Assembly (NCBI GenBank): GCA_002502785.1
Contig: DAQG01000009.1
Coordinates: 1-44,227 of the forward strand
Source of the DNA: Methanothrix harundinacea
Lineage (GTDB): Archaea > Halobacteriota > Methanosarcinia > Methanotrichales > Methanotrichaceae
Length of the DNA stretch: 44,227 nt
Direction of reading: 5' to 3'
Made by a program: the position numbers and the translations under genes. The notes beneath the pieces were generated by a model. The model saw nothing but the letters and a program-made list of their open reading frames with translations. It searched no databases and had not been told where the DNA came from. Shown in pieces: positions 15,397-23,395 of the stretch. Each line of letters opens with the position of its first letter. Positions within the stretch are counted from its first letter, which is position 1.

Positions 15397-16340
15397 CTCT
15401 GCACCTCCTCCGCAAGCCTCAGAAAGGCGTCTCCGAGTGTCGGCTCGACGAGCCGGAGGTCGAGGGGCTCGACCAGATCCAGGACCTCCTTGAGCTTTCG
15501 GTGCTCTTCGATCGCGACGTGCAGCTCGCCCTCGACGACGCTCGCGTCAAACCCCCCGGCTGCAAGCCTGGTGGCCGAAGCCTCGGGCTCTTTCACCGAT
15601 AGCTTCAGGATCGGCTGGAGCCCCGCAAGCCGCTTCAGCTCTTCGGGGCTTCCCTCCGCCAGCATTCGCCCGGCCCTCATATACCCGACGATCTTGCACC
15701 TTTCGGCTTCGTCCATGAGGTGGGTGGTGATGAGAATCGTCGACCCCTTCTCGGCCAGATCGTCGAAAAACCGCCAGAAGGCCTCCCGCAGGATCGGGTC
15801 GACCCCCACCGTCGGCTCGTCCAGAAGTAGGAGGTCTGGCTCGTGGATCAGGGTGCAGGCGAGTGACAGCCTCTGATACATCCCGCCGCTGAGAGCGCCC
15901 GTGATCCTCTGGCTGTGATCTGCGAGGTCGACCATCTCAAGAAGCTCCGATATCCTCTCGGACATCCGAGCGCCCTCGATCCCGTAGAGGCCAGCGTAAA
16001 ACTCCATGTTCTCCTGGAGGGTGAGGTCCGGGTAGAGGGCCTTGTGCTGGGTCATGTAGCCGATCCTGGGATAGACCCTGCAGACGTTGGAGACCGGTTC
16101 CCCCAGGACCGAAAGGTCGCCGCCGTCCAGCCGGAGAAGCCCGGCCACGGCCCTTATGAAAGTCGTCTTTCCCGACCCGTTCGGCCCCAGGAGACAGTAT
16201 GTCGTGCCCCGAGGTATCTTCACCGAAAGGTCGGAGAGGACCTTCAATTTGCCGAAGCTCTTTTGGAGTCCCTGGGCAACTATGCTGTATTCCTCAAACG
16301 AAACTGGGTCCGAGTTTTCTCCGTCGTTCAAGCAGCCCAT
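15393..16340 (-). CDS. ABC transporter ATP-binding protein (exporter type)
   Basis: ATPase partner of the adjacent ABC-2 permease. Walker A GPNGSGKT is at residues 52-59, the Q-loop region GYMTQHKALYPDLTL at about 94-108, the signature LSGGMYQR at 150-157, Walker B LLLLDEP at 170-176 and the switch TTHLMDEAERC near 205. A C-terminal accessory region (about 235-315) matches the multidrug/daunorubicin-type subfamily. The 315-aa gene lies 12 nt after the secreted CARDB-like gene and overlaps the permease, so all four genes probably form one operon. Confidence 0.93.
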   Translation of the reverse strand: MGCLNDGENSDPVSFEEYSIVAQGLQKSFGKLKVLSDLSVKIPRGTTYCLLGPNGSGKTTFIRAVAGLLRLDGGDLSVLGEPVSNVCRVYPRIGYMTQHKALYPDLTLQENMEFYAGLYGIEGARMSERISELLEMVDLADHSQRITGALSGGMYQRLSLACTLIHEPDLLLLDEPTVGVDPILREAFWRFFDDLAEKGSTILITTHLMDEAERCKIVGYMRAGRMLAEGSPEELKRLAGLQPILKLSVKEPEASATRLAAGGFDASVVEGELHVAIEEHRKLKEVLDLVEPLDLRLVEPTLGDAFLRLAEEVQR

Positions 16341-16352
16341 CTCCCGGCTTGA

Positions 16353-17447
16353 TCAGACCTTGCCCCTTTTCCGGCGACGAACCGCAACGCCTGCGATCGC
16401 CAAAGCTGCGAGGACGGCAGCGAAGATGAGGACTCGCCTCCCGTCATCCTCGATCCGCACATAGGCGTGCTCGGTCTCCGTCAGATCGTCGCTCTTCGAG
16501 TCGGAGAACTCAAAGAGGATGGTAAGCATGTAGGTCTTTTTTGGCACCGCGTCTTTTGAGACGTCCAGCTTATAGACCAGTTCAGCCGTTTCGCCAGGCC
16601 GGAAGAGGGGGATCGGGGACTCGTCTACGCTGACATAGATCCCGCTCTCTGGTCTGAGCCTTGCCACCACGTCCCTAGCATAGTCGTCGCCAACGTTCTC
16701 GATCGTCACCTTGACGACGTTATCCGTCGATCCTACCGAGAGGTCCAATGGAGAGACCTCCAACACTTTGAACTCTGCGCCGCTCTCCCGCTCCACTCGG
16801 ACCGTCAGGGGAAGCGTTTGGCTTTCGCTCTCGTAGAGGTAGAAGATGTCGGGGTTTTCCGGCCGGCTCGATTCGGGTTTTGCCGCCACGTCCCACTGGT
16901 AGGTGTAGTTGACGACGGCCAAAAGGTCGTAATCGCCGGGCGGCGTGTTCTCGTATACCTCTATCGGAAACTCGAGCCTCGGCGAAACCTGGCCCTCGAG
17001 AAGGGTTCCGGCGTAGGCCACCTGCCTTTTCACCTCCAGGGGAGCCTCCTCTCGGCTGCCTGGCACCGCCAGGCTCACCGAGACGTCCTGGGCCGCGGTC
17101 CTGGCGTTCTCGAGTTCCAGCTCGACTTTTGCAGCATAGACCTCCTCAGGGGCGCTCCTCGCTGGCTCCTCGTTCACCTCGATGGAGGTGACTCGGCCCC
17201 TGTTCGTCAAAGTGAGGTAGAGGCTCGTCTCCTCGCCCTGGTAGACCCTCGCCCGCTCCAGAGTGGCGGCGATATCAGGCGATCCCTCCACCTTGTAGAA
17301 GTCGCCAGGAAACCTTTCGAGGGCGTTTGGCGACCCCTGCAAGACCGCTGCCGATACCGTCGGATGAACGATCAGAAGGGTGAGGGCGAGCAGAAAGAAG
17401 CTCGAAGGCGAGACGAACTTTGATGGCGGCGACCTTTCGGCGTTCAT
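16353..17447 (-). CDS. Secreted, membrane-anchored CARDB/S-layer-like protein
   Basis: 364-aa exported protein. It has a signal peptide (FFLLALTLLIVHPTVSA, about residues 16-33), a beta-rich ectodomain with two NEW3/CARDB-like segments (VEVSPLDLSVGSTDNVVKVTIENVG-type near residue 235), and a C-terminal membrane anchor LIFAAVLAALAIAGVAV followed by RRRKRGKV. It resembles COG1361-like archaeal proteins often found upstream of ABC-2 exporters. It begins the exporter operon, facing the TrmB-like regulator across an 78-nt divergent promoter. It may pass cargo to, or stabilise, the exporter at the cell surface; this role is inference. Confidence 0.82.
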   Translation of the reverse strand: MNAERSPPSKFVSPSSFFLLALTLLIVHPTVSAAVLQGSPNALERFPGDFYKVEGSPDIAATLERARVYQGEETSLYLTLTNRGRVTSIEVNEEPARSAPEEVYAAKVELELENARTAAQDVSVSLAVPGSREEAPLEVKRQVAYAGTLLEGQVSPRLEFPIEVYENTPPGDYDLLAVVNYTYQWDVAAKPESSRPENPDIFYLYESESQTLPLTVRVERESGAEFKVLEVSPLDLSVGSTDNVVKVTIENVGDDYARDVVARLRPESGIYVSVDESPIPLFRPGETAELVYKLDVSKDAVPKKTYMLTILFEFSDSKSDDLTETEHAYVRIEDDGRRVLIFAAVLAALAIAGVAVRRRKRGKV

Positions 17448-17490
17448 GCTAAAATCCTCACAATCCCATTAAAGGATTAAGGGACCAGCG

Positions 17491-17526
17491 CCATATTTAA
17501 CTTTGTTGTAACTAACTGAGTTACAA
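17491..17526 (+). promoter_or_regulatory. TATA box and operator-like inverted repeat at trmB-like start
   Basis: A perfect inverted repeat TTGTAACT-N5-AGTTACAA occupies 17506-17526, and its last base is the A of the regulator's ATG. CCATATTTAAC (17491-17501) is a TATA candidate just upstream. The dyad covers the expected transcription start, so the regulator would block its own leaderless transcript; autoregulation is inference. The exporter operon starts only 58 bases away on the other strand. Confidence 0.7.
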
Positions 17527-18260
17527 TGAATGACGAAATTGTGGGCGGCCTCAGAAAGCTGGGCCTGACGGAGTACGAGGCGAAGAGTTACGCAGCCCTG
17601 GTGGGGCTCGGCGAGGCGACCGCAAGGGAGGTCCACGAGGCGAGCGGGGTTCCGAGGACCAGAGTCTACGACATCCTCAAAGATCTGACCGAGAAGGGCT
17701 TTGCCGAGTTCGTCCAGGGATCGCCGACCTATTACAGAGCCATTGAGCCGGAGAGGGTCATCGACAGGCTTAAAGAGGAACTCCTGGAGGCTGCAAACCG
17801 ATCAGCAGATGAGCTGAAGAGACTGAACCTCGAAACCCCCGTGCCCACCCCGGTATGGTGCGTCAGGAACGAGTGGGGTATAAAGAACAGGGTCAGGGAC
17901 ATTCTGAAAAGGGCAGATGACGAGCTGATGATATTTTGCAGAAGCCCGGAGTTTCTGAGGGAGCACAGATCCTACCTTTTATCCGATCTAAAACGGGGCT
18001 GCAACCTGGTTCTGATCGTCGATAAAATTGAGAAATTCGTAGATCTGGGGCTCGACCTCAGGGAGATCGGGAATGGCGCTGCAGAAATTTACAGAGACGT
18101 CCAGGTGGACGGCGTAAACTACAGTCTCGAATGCATGATGGTAGCAGACGGGAAGGAATCGATCGTGATCACCAAGATGGGGGATGAGAGGCTGGCGGTG
18201 GTGGTAAAGCTTCCAGTCGTCTCGGCCCTTCAGAAGGGCGTTTTGGAGCATTTGGTCTAG
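17526..18260 (+). CDS. TrmB-family transcriptional regulator
   Basis: 244-aa DNA-binding protein. The N-terminal winged helix (about residues 8-75: LRKLGLTEYEAKSYAALVGLGEATAREVHEASGVPRTRVYDIL) is typical TrmB. A short helix follows, then an effector-type domain, VWCVRNEWGIKNRVRDILKRADDELMIFCRSPEFL, resembling the PLD-like TrmB C-terminal domain. It is divergently transcribed from the CARDB/ABC-2 exporter operon and probably controls both it and itself through the 17506-17526 dyad. The ligand is unknown; TrmB relatives often sense sugars, but nothing here points to one. Confidence 0.9.
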   Translation: MNDEIVGGLRKLGLTEYEAKSYAALVGLGEATAREVHEASGVPRTRVYDILKDLTEKGFAEFVQGSPTYYRAIEPERVIDRLKEELLEAANRSADELKRLNLETPVPTPVWCVRNEWGIKNRVRDILKRADDELMIFCRSPEFLREHRSYLLSDLKRGCNLVLIVDKIEKFVDLGLDLREIGNGAAEIYRDVQVDGVNYSLECMMVADGKESIVITKMGDERLAVVVKLPVVSALQKGVLEHLV

Positions 18261-18371
18261 GCTGGGCTTGCGGCGACGTACACCACGGCAAGCTGCAGGG
18301 TATTCACATCAAAATAATGTAACCTGTGGATGGTTGCAGCAAAAATGCTCATGATCCCGAAGGTCCATCCC

Positions 18372-18456
18372 CGAAACATGAAAATCGTTATGTTTCGACT
18401 TCATCGGTATACCGTTTTCGAGAGAATTGTGATAATAAACTGTGATTTTTTTATAG
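18372..18456 (+). promoter_or_regulatory. Dense inverted repeats and TATA before small secreted ORF
   Basis: CGAAACAT (18372-18379) and ATGTTTCG (18390-18397) form a perfect 8-bp inverted repeat around a 10-nt loop. CGGTATACCG (18405-18414) is a 10-bp palindrome. A TATA candidate TTTTTTATAGG lies at 18446-18456, about 25 nt before the GGAGG at 18480. The palindrome and its left flank ACTTCATCGGTAT recur before the gene at 19649. The rest of 18261-18477 shows nothing else. Confidence 0.55.
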
Positions 18457-18489
18457 GTCTGAGCGCAAGCTTTCTCATTGGAGGAATTC

Positions 18490-18741
18490 ACGACGAGACT
18501 GATCCCGGCCCCGGCCCTGGCGCTGGCGGCGCTTCTGCTGCTGATGGCGGCGGGCACGTCGCTTGGCGCGTCCGAAGACTCGCGCGAGACGGTCCAAGCC
18601 GACGAGATCCTGGGCGCGATCCTCGCTGCCCACGAAATCGAGGATGTAACCGTCCTGGAGATGGAGGTTCCCTGCTGCTCGAACCTGGAGGCCTTCGTCC
18701 GGCTAGCGCTGAAGATAGGCGGGAAAGGAGGTGCCAGTTAA
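18490..18741 (+). CDS. Small secreted ORF, possible ACG start; doubtful
   Basis: GGAGG at 18480-18484 is followed after 5 nt by ACG, which would give (M)TRLIPAPALALAALLLLMAAG, a good signal peptide. There is no ATG/GTG; the only conventional codon, a TTG at 18478, precedes the Shine-Dalgarno sequence itself. The C-terminal half, EDVTVLEMEVPCCSNLEAFVRLALK, resembles the tail of methanogen 4Fe-4S/cysteine-pair proteins (EVPCC motif). No upstream Fe-S motifs are present. It is either an 83-aa secreted Cys-pair protein with a non-standard start, or a remnant whose start mutated from ATG to ACG. Status unresolved. Confidence 0.4.
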   Translation, partial: TTRLIPAPALALAALLLLMAAGTSLGASEDSRETVQADEILGAILAAHEIEDVTVLEMEVPCCSNLEAFVRLALKIGGKGGAS

Positions 18742-18876
18742 AGGCTTCATTTTGGGGATCGAGGGCGAGGTGCAGGGGTGAGGTCGGCGCTCAGAAGTAT
18801 AACCACAACCAGCGCCACCTAGAAGAATAATAATGAAAGCAAATATGCCGGGAGCGCCGCAGTATTCCGATTCGTT

Positions 18877-19437
18877 TCAGGATAGACCGATCTTAGCCTT
18901 AATAGCGGCAATGTCTCTTTCCATCCTCTCCATTCGCTCGCCATGGATGGTTCCCAGGTCCTCGCGCAATCCCCTCACCTCGTCGACGGTTTCATCTTGC
19001 TTTTCTACCATCATCTCCATACTTCCGGCCATCCCATCCATCTTTTCGGCCATCATATCTATTTTTCCGGTCATCCCGGTCATCTTTTCGGTCATCGTCT
19101 CCATCGTTCCGTTCATGCTGATGAGGATGGGGATGGCTTTATTCATCTGCTCGACGGTGTTCAAGGCGGTAGCCTCCTGGAGGGTCATCACCTTTCCTTT
19201 GAAATCCTCGATTCTGACCTCTGATACCTGAGCGTGCTCTGGACGACGGGTGCGCAGAAAATCTTTGAAATTCGATATCGTGTCTTCGTCGGCCTCAGCT
19301 AGGACGACTACCGTATCATCTGATACGTTCAGGGCTGCAAATCGCTCAATGCCCTCAATGACGGCCTCGTGCATCAGGAATACCCTATAACCCACACCCT
19401 GTACCGCGGGACCTGTGATCACGGCCTTAATCTTCAT
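18877..19437 (-). CDS. Acylphosphatase-like domain fused to coiled coil
   Basis: Residues 1-90 match acylphosphatase: VITGPAVQGVGYRVF has the phosphate-binding loop with the catalytic Arg at 18, and FAALNVSDDTVVVLAEAD carries the likely catalytic Asn at 37. The family hydrolyses acyl phosphates. Residues about 100-186 are instead a Met-rich coiled coil with 14-residue repeats beginning EKM (EKMTGMTGKIDMMA, EKMDGMAGSMEMMV, EKQDETVDEVRGLR). At 186 aa it is twice the length of a plain acylphosphatase. GGTGA lies 5 nt before the ATG. Catalysis looks possible; oligomerisation through the coil is inference. Confidence 0.83.
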   Translation of the reverse strand: MKIKAVITGPAVQGVGYRVFLMHEAVIEGIERFAALNVSDDTVVVLAEADEDTISNFKDFLRTRRPEHAQVSEVRIEDFKGKVMTLQEATALNTVEQMNKAIPILISMNGTMETMTEKMTGMTGKIDMMAEKMDGMAGSMEMMVEKQDETVDEVRGLREDLGTIHGERMERMERDIAAIKAKIGLS

Positions 19438-19615
19438 TCAAATCACCATTTTAGTGCGCCAATATTATTTGGTTTTTTGGTCAAAGACCGCCTTATTCGA
19501 ACTGGCTGGCTTATGGAGTGGCAATCGATGCCGACCATGCAATATAAATTGCCCTAATGAGCTGGACCTAATAAGCAGTTATTTTTCGCCGAACTTCAAA
19601 AGAACATCTATTAGT

Positions 19616-19646
19616 GTATATAAAAGCACTTCATCGGTATATACCG
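19616..19646 (+). promoter_or_regulatory. Strong TATA box and CGGTATATACCG palindrome
   Basis: GTATATAAAAG (19616-19626) is a textbook archaeal TATA box. It is followed by the perfect 12-bp palindrome CGGTATATACCG (19635-19646), ending two bases before the ATG at 19649. The dyad lies between TATA and the expected start of a leaderless transcript, an operator position. Repression is inference. Confidence 0.65.
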
Positions 19647-19648
19647 AA

Positions 19649-20116
19649 ATGTTTAAGATTACATCCTCAATCGAGTACTCGGTGAATTCGGTGGATCGGA
19701 GACTATTGTGGTTGTTAGTTATTTTTGTGGGCGGAAATGCAGCACTTTGGGGACTACAAGAGCTATATTATTGGGACGATACACAAAAGATGAACCAGTT
19801 AAAAGAAGTATTAGATGATGAAATGCAAGAAATCACGCAGCTTGAGACACAAATTACTGTAGAGAAAAACAAGCTTGAATCGGTCGAAACGCAGTTAGAC
19901 ACATATGAATCACTCGGAAATATAGATGAATATAACAAACTTGTATATGAATTTAATGATTTCTTGGGACAATATACTTCTGTAGTCAATGAATATGATG
20001 CTAAAATATCTGCATATAATACGAAGGTTGACGAATACAATTTACTAGTCGAAAAGACCGGATCACGGTTTTATTTAATACCGTTACCTCTGCCTAGCAA
20101 TGTGCATAAAATCTAA
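19649..20116 (+). CDS. AT-rich membrane-anchored coiled-coil protein
   Basis: 155 aa from the ATG at 19649, chosen because the TATA box and palindrome end immediately before it and the upstream frame is non-coding in character. One membrane segment (RLLWLLVIFVGGNAALWGLQ, residues about 18-37) is followed by a long coiled coil rich in Glu, Gln and Asn (KEVLDDEMQEITQLETQITVEKN and on), then a short C-terminus ending PLPLPSNVHKI. No family recognised. Codon use is markedly AT-rich against the GC-rich surroundings, suggesting recent transfer. It is followed 15 nt later by a secreted-protein gene of the same base composition, so the two likely form one unit. Confidence 0.7.
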   Translation: MFKITSSIEYSVNSVDRRLLWLLVIFVGGNAALWGLQELYYWDDTQKMNQLKEVLDDEMQEITQLETQITVEKNKLESVETQLDTYESLGNIDEYNKLVYEFNDFLGQYTSVVNEYDAKISAYNTKVDEYNLLVEKTGSRFYLIPLPLPSNVHKI

Positions 20117-20131
20117 AAGGAGGTTCGACCC

Positions 20132-20695
20132 GTGAATCATATCTGCATTAAAGGACGACTTAGTATGAAATTGATACAAGTGATCATTGTTACTGCTATT
20201 ATGTATGGGTTCTTATCAATCTGTGCTTTCGGTGAACCGTCTACAACAACCTTTGAGACGGGTCCGTTCACAGTTGCTGTCGATCTCGGGGAAATTTGTG
20301 ATATCCAGATAGAAGAACCAACCCAAAATGAAATGCTTGATGGGAGTACATATACGTCTTACATCATATGGGTCTGCGATTCCATGATAACGTTCACGGA
20401 ATATGACACTTATTATTTTAATTTGGAAGATGATTTCGGTACGAATTCAATTTATATCGATTTATTAAAAATTGGGGCGGACAAGGATACAATATATGTT
20501 GCTGAACGTGAAATAGATGGGCACCACGGAGCTGTTGGTTCTGCCTTTTTGCCAGAATATGGCACTGAAATCTACATGGCAGGTTTTTATACATCTCCAA
20601 GAAGTGTTTGTCACATTACAGTCATAGGTTCGGACAACTACAACAGAATGATCACAATCTTAAGGACGATACACATCGAAGAAGCTCACGTTTGA
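20132..20695 (+). CDS. AT-rich secreted protein, family unknown
   Basis: 187 aa from a GTG at 20132 that sits 7 nt after GGAGGT; an internal ATG at 20165 is the alternative. A signal peptide is visible (MKLIQVIIVTAIMYGFLSICAFGEP, cleavage near residues 33-35). The mature part is beta-rich, acidic and has a few cysteines (GEICDIQI, WVCDSM, SVCHITV). No domain recognised. It is 15 nt downstream of the coiled-coil membrane gene with the same AT-rich codon use. A surface or secreted partner of that protein is a reasonable guess, nothing more. Confidence 0.7.
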   Translation: MNHICIKGRLSMKLIQVIIVTAIMYGFLSICAFGEPSTTTFETGPFTVAVDLGEICDIQIEEPTQNEMLDGSTYTSYIIWVCDSMITFTEYDTYYFNLEDDFGTNSIYIDLLKIGADKDTIYVAEREIDGHHGAVGSAFLPEYGTEIYMAGFYTSPRSVCHITVIGSDNYNRMITILRTIHIEEAHV

Positions 20696-20917
20696 GTTTA
20701 TCAAAATGTTCCATTTTATTTATATTTCACAGTTATCTAAGTGGAGTATCTTCAAATTCTGCATCTTAAATTCATGATGGCCCCCGTCATCCTCGTCCTC
20801 GGCGGTCAGGAAGCTTTGAAGGAGACCGCCCGCGCCATCCAGGACGTAGGCCGATGGTGGCCCTGACCGGCCCGCGACAGAAAAACCTATAACTCCGCCG
20901 ACCAACTTTCCGCCATT
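20696..20917 (+). other. Intergenic region at right edge of AT-rich stretch
   Basis: Base composition changes from AT-rich to GC-rich near 20770. CCTATAAC (20886-20893) is a TATA candidate about 25 nt before the ABC ATPase ATG, suggesting a leaderless transcript. A 61-codon minus-strand frame here (20905-20720) shows no recognisable domain and is not annotated. Confidence 0.35.
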
Positions 20918-21676
20918 ATGACCGCTCTGCTGGAGATAAAGGGCCTATCGAAGAGCTTCTCGGTGAAGGGGAAGACCTTTGAGGCCCTCCACGACGTCAA
21001 CCTCTCGGTGGGAGACAAGGAGTTCATGTGCCTCCTTGGCCCCTCGGGCTGCGGCAAGACGACCCTCCTTCGGATCATGGCTGGTCTTGAGAGGCCCACC
21101 AGCGGAGCTGTGCTCCTCGACGGCGAGCCGATCGAGGGTCCGGGGCCCCAGCGGGGCATGGTATTTCAGGAGTACTCCCTCTTCCCCTGGAGGACGATCC
21201 TCGACAACGTCGCCTTCGGCCTGGAGCTGAAGGGCGTCACGAAGGAGGAACGGTACGAGAAGGCCCGAAGGTACCTGAAGGCCGTCGGCCTCGAGGGCTT
21301 TGAGAACAGCTACCCCCACGAGCTCTCCGGCGGCATGAAGCAGAGGGTCGCGATCGTGCGAGCCCTTGTGAACAACCCCCGGGCCCTATTCATGGACGAG
21401 CCCTTCGGAGCCCTCGATGCTCAGACGAGAAACGTCATGCAGGCGGAGCTTCTGCGGATCTGGCAGGAGCAGCAGAAGACCGTCGTCTTCGTCACCCACA
21501 GCGTCGACGAGGCGATCTACCTCGCCGATCGGGTTGTGATCATGTCCGCCCGCCCCGGCCAGATAAACCAGATCCTGGAGATCGAGATCCCAAGGCCTCG
21601 GGTCAGGACCAGCGCCGAGGTGAATCGGTACCGAGAGAGGATCCTCCAGGACCTTCGAAGCCTCCGAAAGGACTAA
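20918..21676 (+). CDS. ABC transporter ATPase, nitrate/sulfonate/taurine (SsuB/TauB) type, orphan
   Basis: 252-aa import ATPase. Walker A GPSGCGKT is at residues 41-48, the Q-loop QEYSLFPW at 84-91 (the SLFPW form is typical of the SsuB/TauB/NrtD group), the signature LSGGMKQR at 136-143, Walker B LFMDEP at about 157-162 and the switch THSVDEA following. The C-terminal VIMSARPGQI is also characteristic. No permease or substrate-binding gene is adjacent, so it must pair with subunits elsewhere or be a leftover. Substrate class (sulfonate, nitrate or similar anion) is family knowledge only. Confidence 0.92.
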   Translation: MTALLEIKGLSKSFSVKGKTFEALHDVNLSVGDKEFMCLLGPSGCGKTTLLRIMAGLERPTSGAVLLDGEPIEGPGPQRGMVFQEYSLFPWRTILDNVAFGLELKGVTKEERYEKARRYLKAVGLEGFENSYPHELSGGMKQRVAIVRALVNNPRALFMDEPFGALDAQTRNVMQAELLRIWQEQQKTVVFVTHSVDEAIYLADRVVIMSARPGQINQILEIEIPRPRVRTSAEVNRYRERILQDLRSLRKD

Positions 21677-21812
21677 GTTATATTTTTTGTTTATTTGTAT
21701 ATTCCGTCAGTTTTATCGGATCTCACTGGCAGGGCTTCGGCCAATCGTGACGGGGTCCGTGGGAGCGTTTATATTCGTAGAGATACGAAATTTGTCTTAG
21801 CTGGTGAGACCG

Positions 21813-22862
21813 TTGAGCAGATCCAAATGGATGGAGCTTCCGAGACTGGTTGTGGTCGGCAGCGGCGTCGCGTCGGAGGTGGCCGACGTCTGCAGAGACC
21901 TCAAACTGAAGGGCGGAGCCCTCATCGTCACAGGCCCCACCACCGGCGCGCTGGTGGGAGGAGAGATCTCTCAGCGGATGGAAGATCGCGGCTTTGAAAC
22001 AAGCCTCATGATCACAAAATTTTCAAAACTCGAAGAGGTGGAGAGGGCAGAACGGCTTGCTTCGGAGATGAATGCTGGCTTTCTCATAGGCGTCGGCGGA
22101 GGAAGGTCGATAGACGTCGCCAAGCTCGCCTCGGTGAGGGCGGGGGTCCACTTCGTTTCCATCCCAACCGCCGCTTCCCACGACGGGATATGCTCGGCCC
22201 AGGCCTCCCTCACCATCGACGGCGAGACGACCTCGGTCTCGGCCCAGGCACCCCTCGGAATCATAGCCGACACCGCCATCATCTCCAAAGCTCCCGAAAG
22301 GCTTCTCGCCGCCGGTTGCGGCGACATAATATCCAACTACACCGCCATAAGGGACTGGAAGCTCGCCCACAGGCACCGGGGCGAGGAGTACAGCGAGTAC
22401 ACCTCGGCCCTCTCGGAGATGACGGCGAGAATGATCGTTGAGACCGCTCCGGATCTCAAGCCTGGCCTCGAAGAGTCGGCGAGGATCGTCGTCAAAGCCC
22501 TGATATCAAGCGGCGTCGCCATGAGCATCGCCGGCTCCTCGCGCCCCGCCAGCGGCTCAGAGCACAAGTTCGCCCACGCCGTAAACAGAATAGCTCCGGG
22601 AAAAGCCCTTCACGGCGAGCTGTGCGGTCTTGGCACCATCGTCATGATGTACCTTCACGGCGGCGACTGGAAGATGATCCGAGACGCCCTGCGAGAGGTA
22701 GGGGCGCCCACCTCAGCCACCGAGATCGGCCTCGACGAAGAGGTGGTGATCGAGGCCTTAACCTCTGCCCACAACATCCGCCCCGAGCGTTACACCATCC
22801 TCGGCTCGGGCCTCACCAGAGAGGCCGCCACGGCGGCCGCCAAAAAGACAAAAATAATATAA
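21813..22862 (+). CDS. egsA: sn-Glycerol-1-phosphate dehydrogenase
   Basis: Reduces dihydroxyacetone phosphate to sn-glycerol-1-phosphate, the step that sets archaeal lipid stereochemistry. The Rossmann N-terminus (WMELPRLVVVGSGVASEV), GVGGGRSIDVAKLAS, the SIPTAASHDGICSAQASL active-site stretch and the metal ligands in SGSEHKFAHAVN and ALHGE are all present. I place the start at TTG 21813, 5 nt after GGTGA, giving 349 aa; a GTG at 21804 is possible. GTTTATATTC at 21767-21776 is a TATA candidate. UPF0179 follows by 23 nt. Confidence 0.95.
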   Translation: MSRSKWMELPRLVVVGSGVASEVADVCRDLKLKGGALIVTGPTTGALVGGEISQRMEDRGFETSLMITKFSKLEEVERAERLASEMNAGFLIGVGGGRSIDVAKLASVRAGVHFVSIPTAASHDGICSAQASLTIDGETTSVSAQAPLGIIADTAIISKAPERLLAAGCGDIISNYTAIRDWKLAHRHRGEEYSEYTSALSEMTARMIVETAPDLKPGLEESARIVVKALISSGVAMSIAGSSRPASGSEHKFAHAVNRIAPGKALHGELCGLGTIVMMYLHGGDWKMIRDALREVGAPTSATEIGLDEEVVIEALTSAHNIRPERYTILGSGLTREAATAAAKKTKII

Positions 22863-22885
22863 TTATCATATATGAGGCGAAAACC

Positions 22886-23335
22886 ATGTCCGAAGCAGCT
22901 ACACAAATCACCCTGATAGGAACCAAGCTCGCAACGATAGGGATGGAGTTCATTTTCAACGCCCCCTCGCCGGAATGCGAGACCTGCAAGCTCAGGAACA
23001 CCTGCACCAACCTCGAGTCGGGGAGGAGGTATAGGATCCTGGGGATTCGTGGGGAGCTGGTCCACGAATGCCCCATCCACGAGGCGGGAGTCCGGGCGGT
23101 GGAGGTGACCGAAAGCCCCATCATCGCTGCCATCGACGCCAGGAAAGCCTTCGCCGGGTCCAAGACCGTCCTCGAGCCCCCAAAATGCGACGTGTACGAC
23201 TGCACCATGTACGAACTCTGCCACCCCGTCGGCCTGAAGTCGGGAGACCGTTGCACCATTGTCGATGTGGCGGGCGAGGCTCCCGAAGAGTGCGAGCTTG
23301 GAAACAAGCTGAAGCTGGTGGAGCTGAGGCGCTGA
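22886..23335 (+). CDS. UPF0179 family cysteine-rich protein
   Basis: 149-aa methanogen/archaeal protein of unknown function. The start ATG at 22886 has GAGGCG upstream. Cysteine clusters CETCKLRNTC (about residues 32-41) and CDVYDCTMYELC (about 103-114), with further single cysteines (HECPIH, DRCTIV, EECELG), suggest metal or Fe-S binding; binding is inference. It lies between egsA and cofG on the same strand. Confidence 0.9.
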   Translation: MSEAATQITLIGTKLATIGMEFIFNAPSPECETCKLRNTCTNLESGRRYRILGIRGELVHECPIHEAGVRAVEVTESPIIAAIDARKAFAGSKTVLEPPKCDVYDCTMYELCHPVGLKSGDRCTIVDVAGEAPEECELGNKLKLVELRR

Positions 23336-23395
23336 AGGCGCCCTGCTACCTCTCAATTTTTCAGATTATTTTTCCGCGATGCAAGGGTCGCGATT

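Noticed and set aside
20720..20905. 61-codon minus-strand frame before the orphan ABC ATPase
   Set aside because: No domain, no ribosome-binding site, and it spans a composition break and the opposing promoter.
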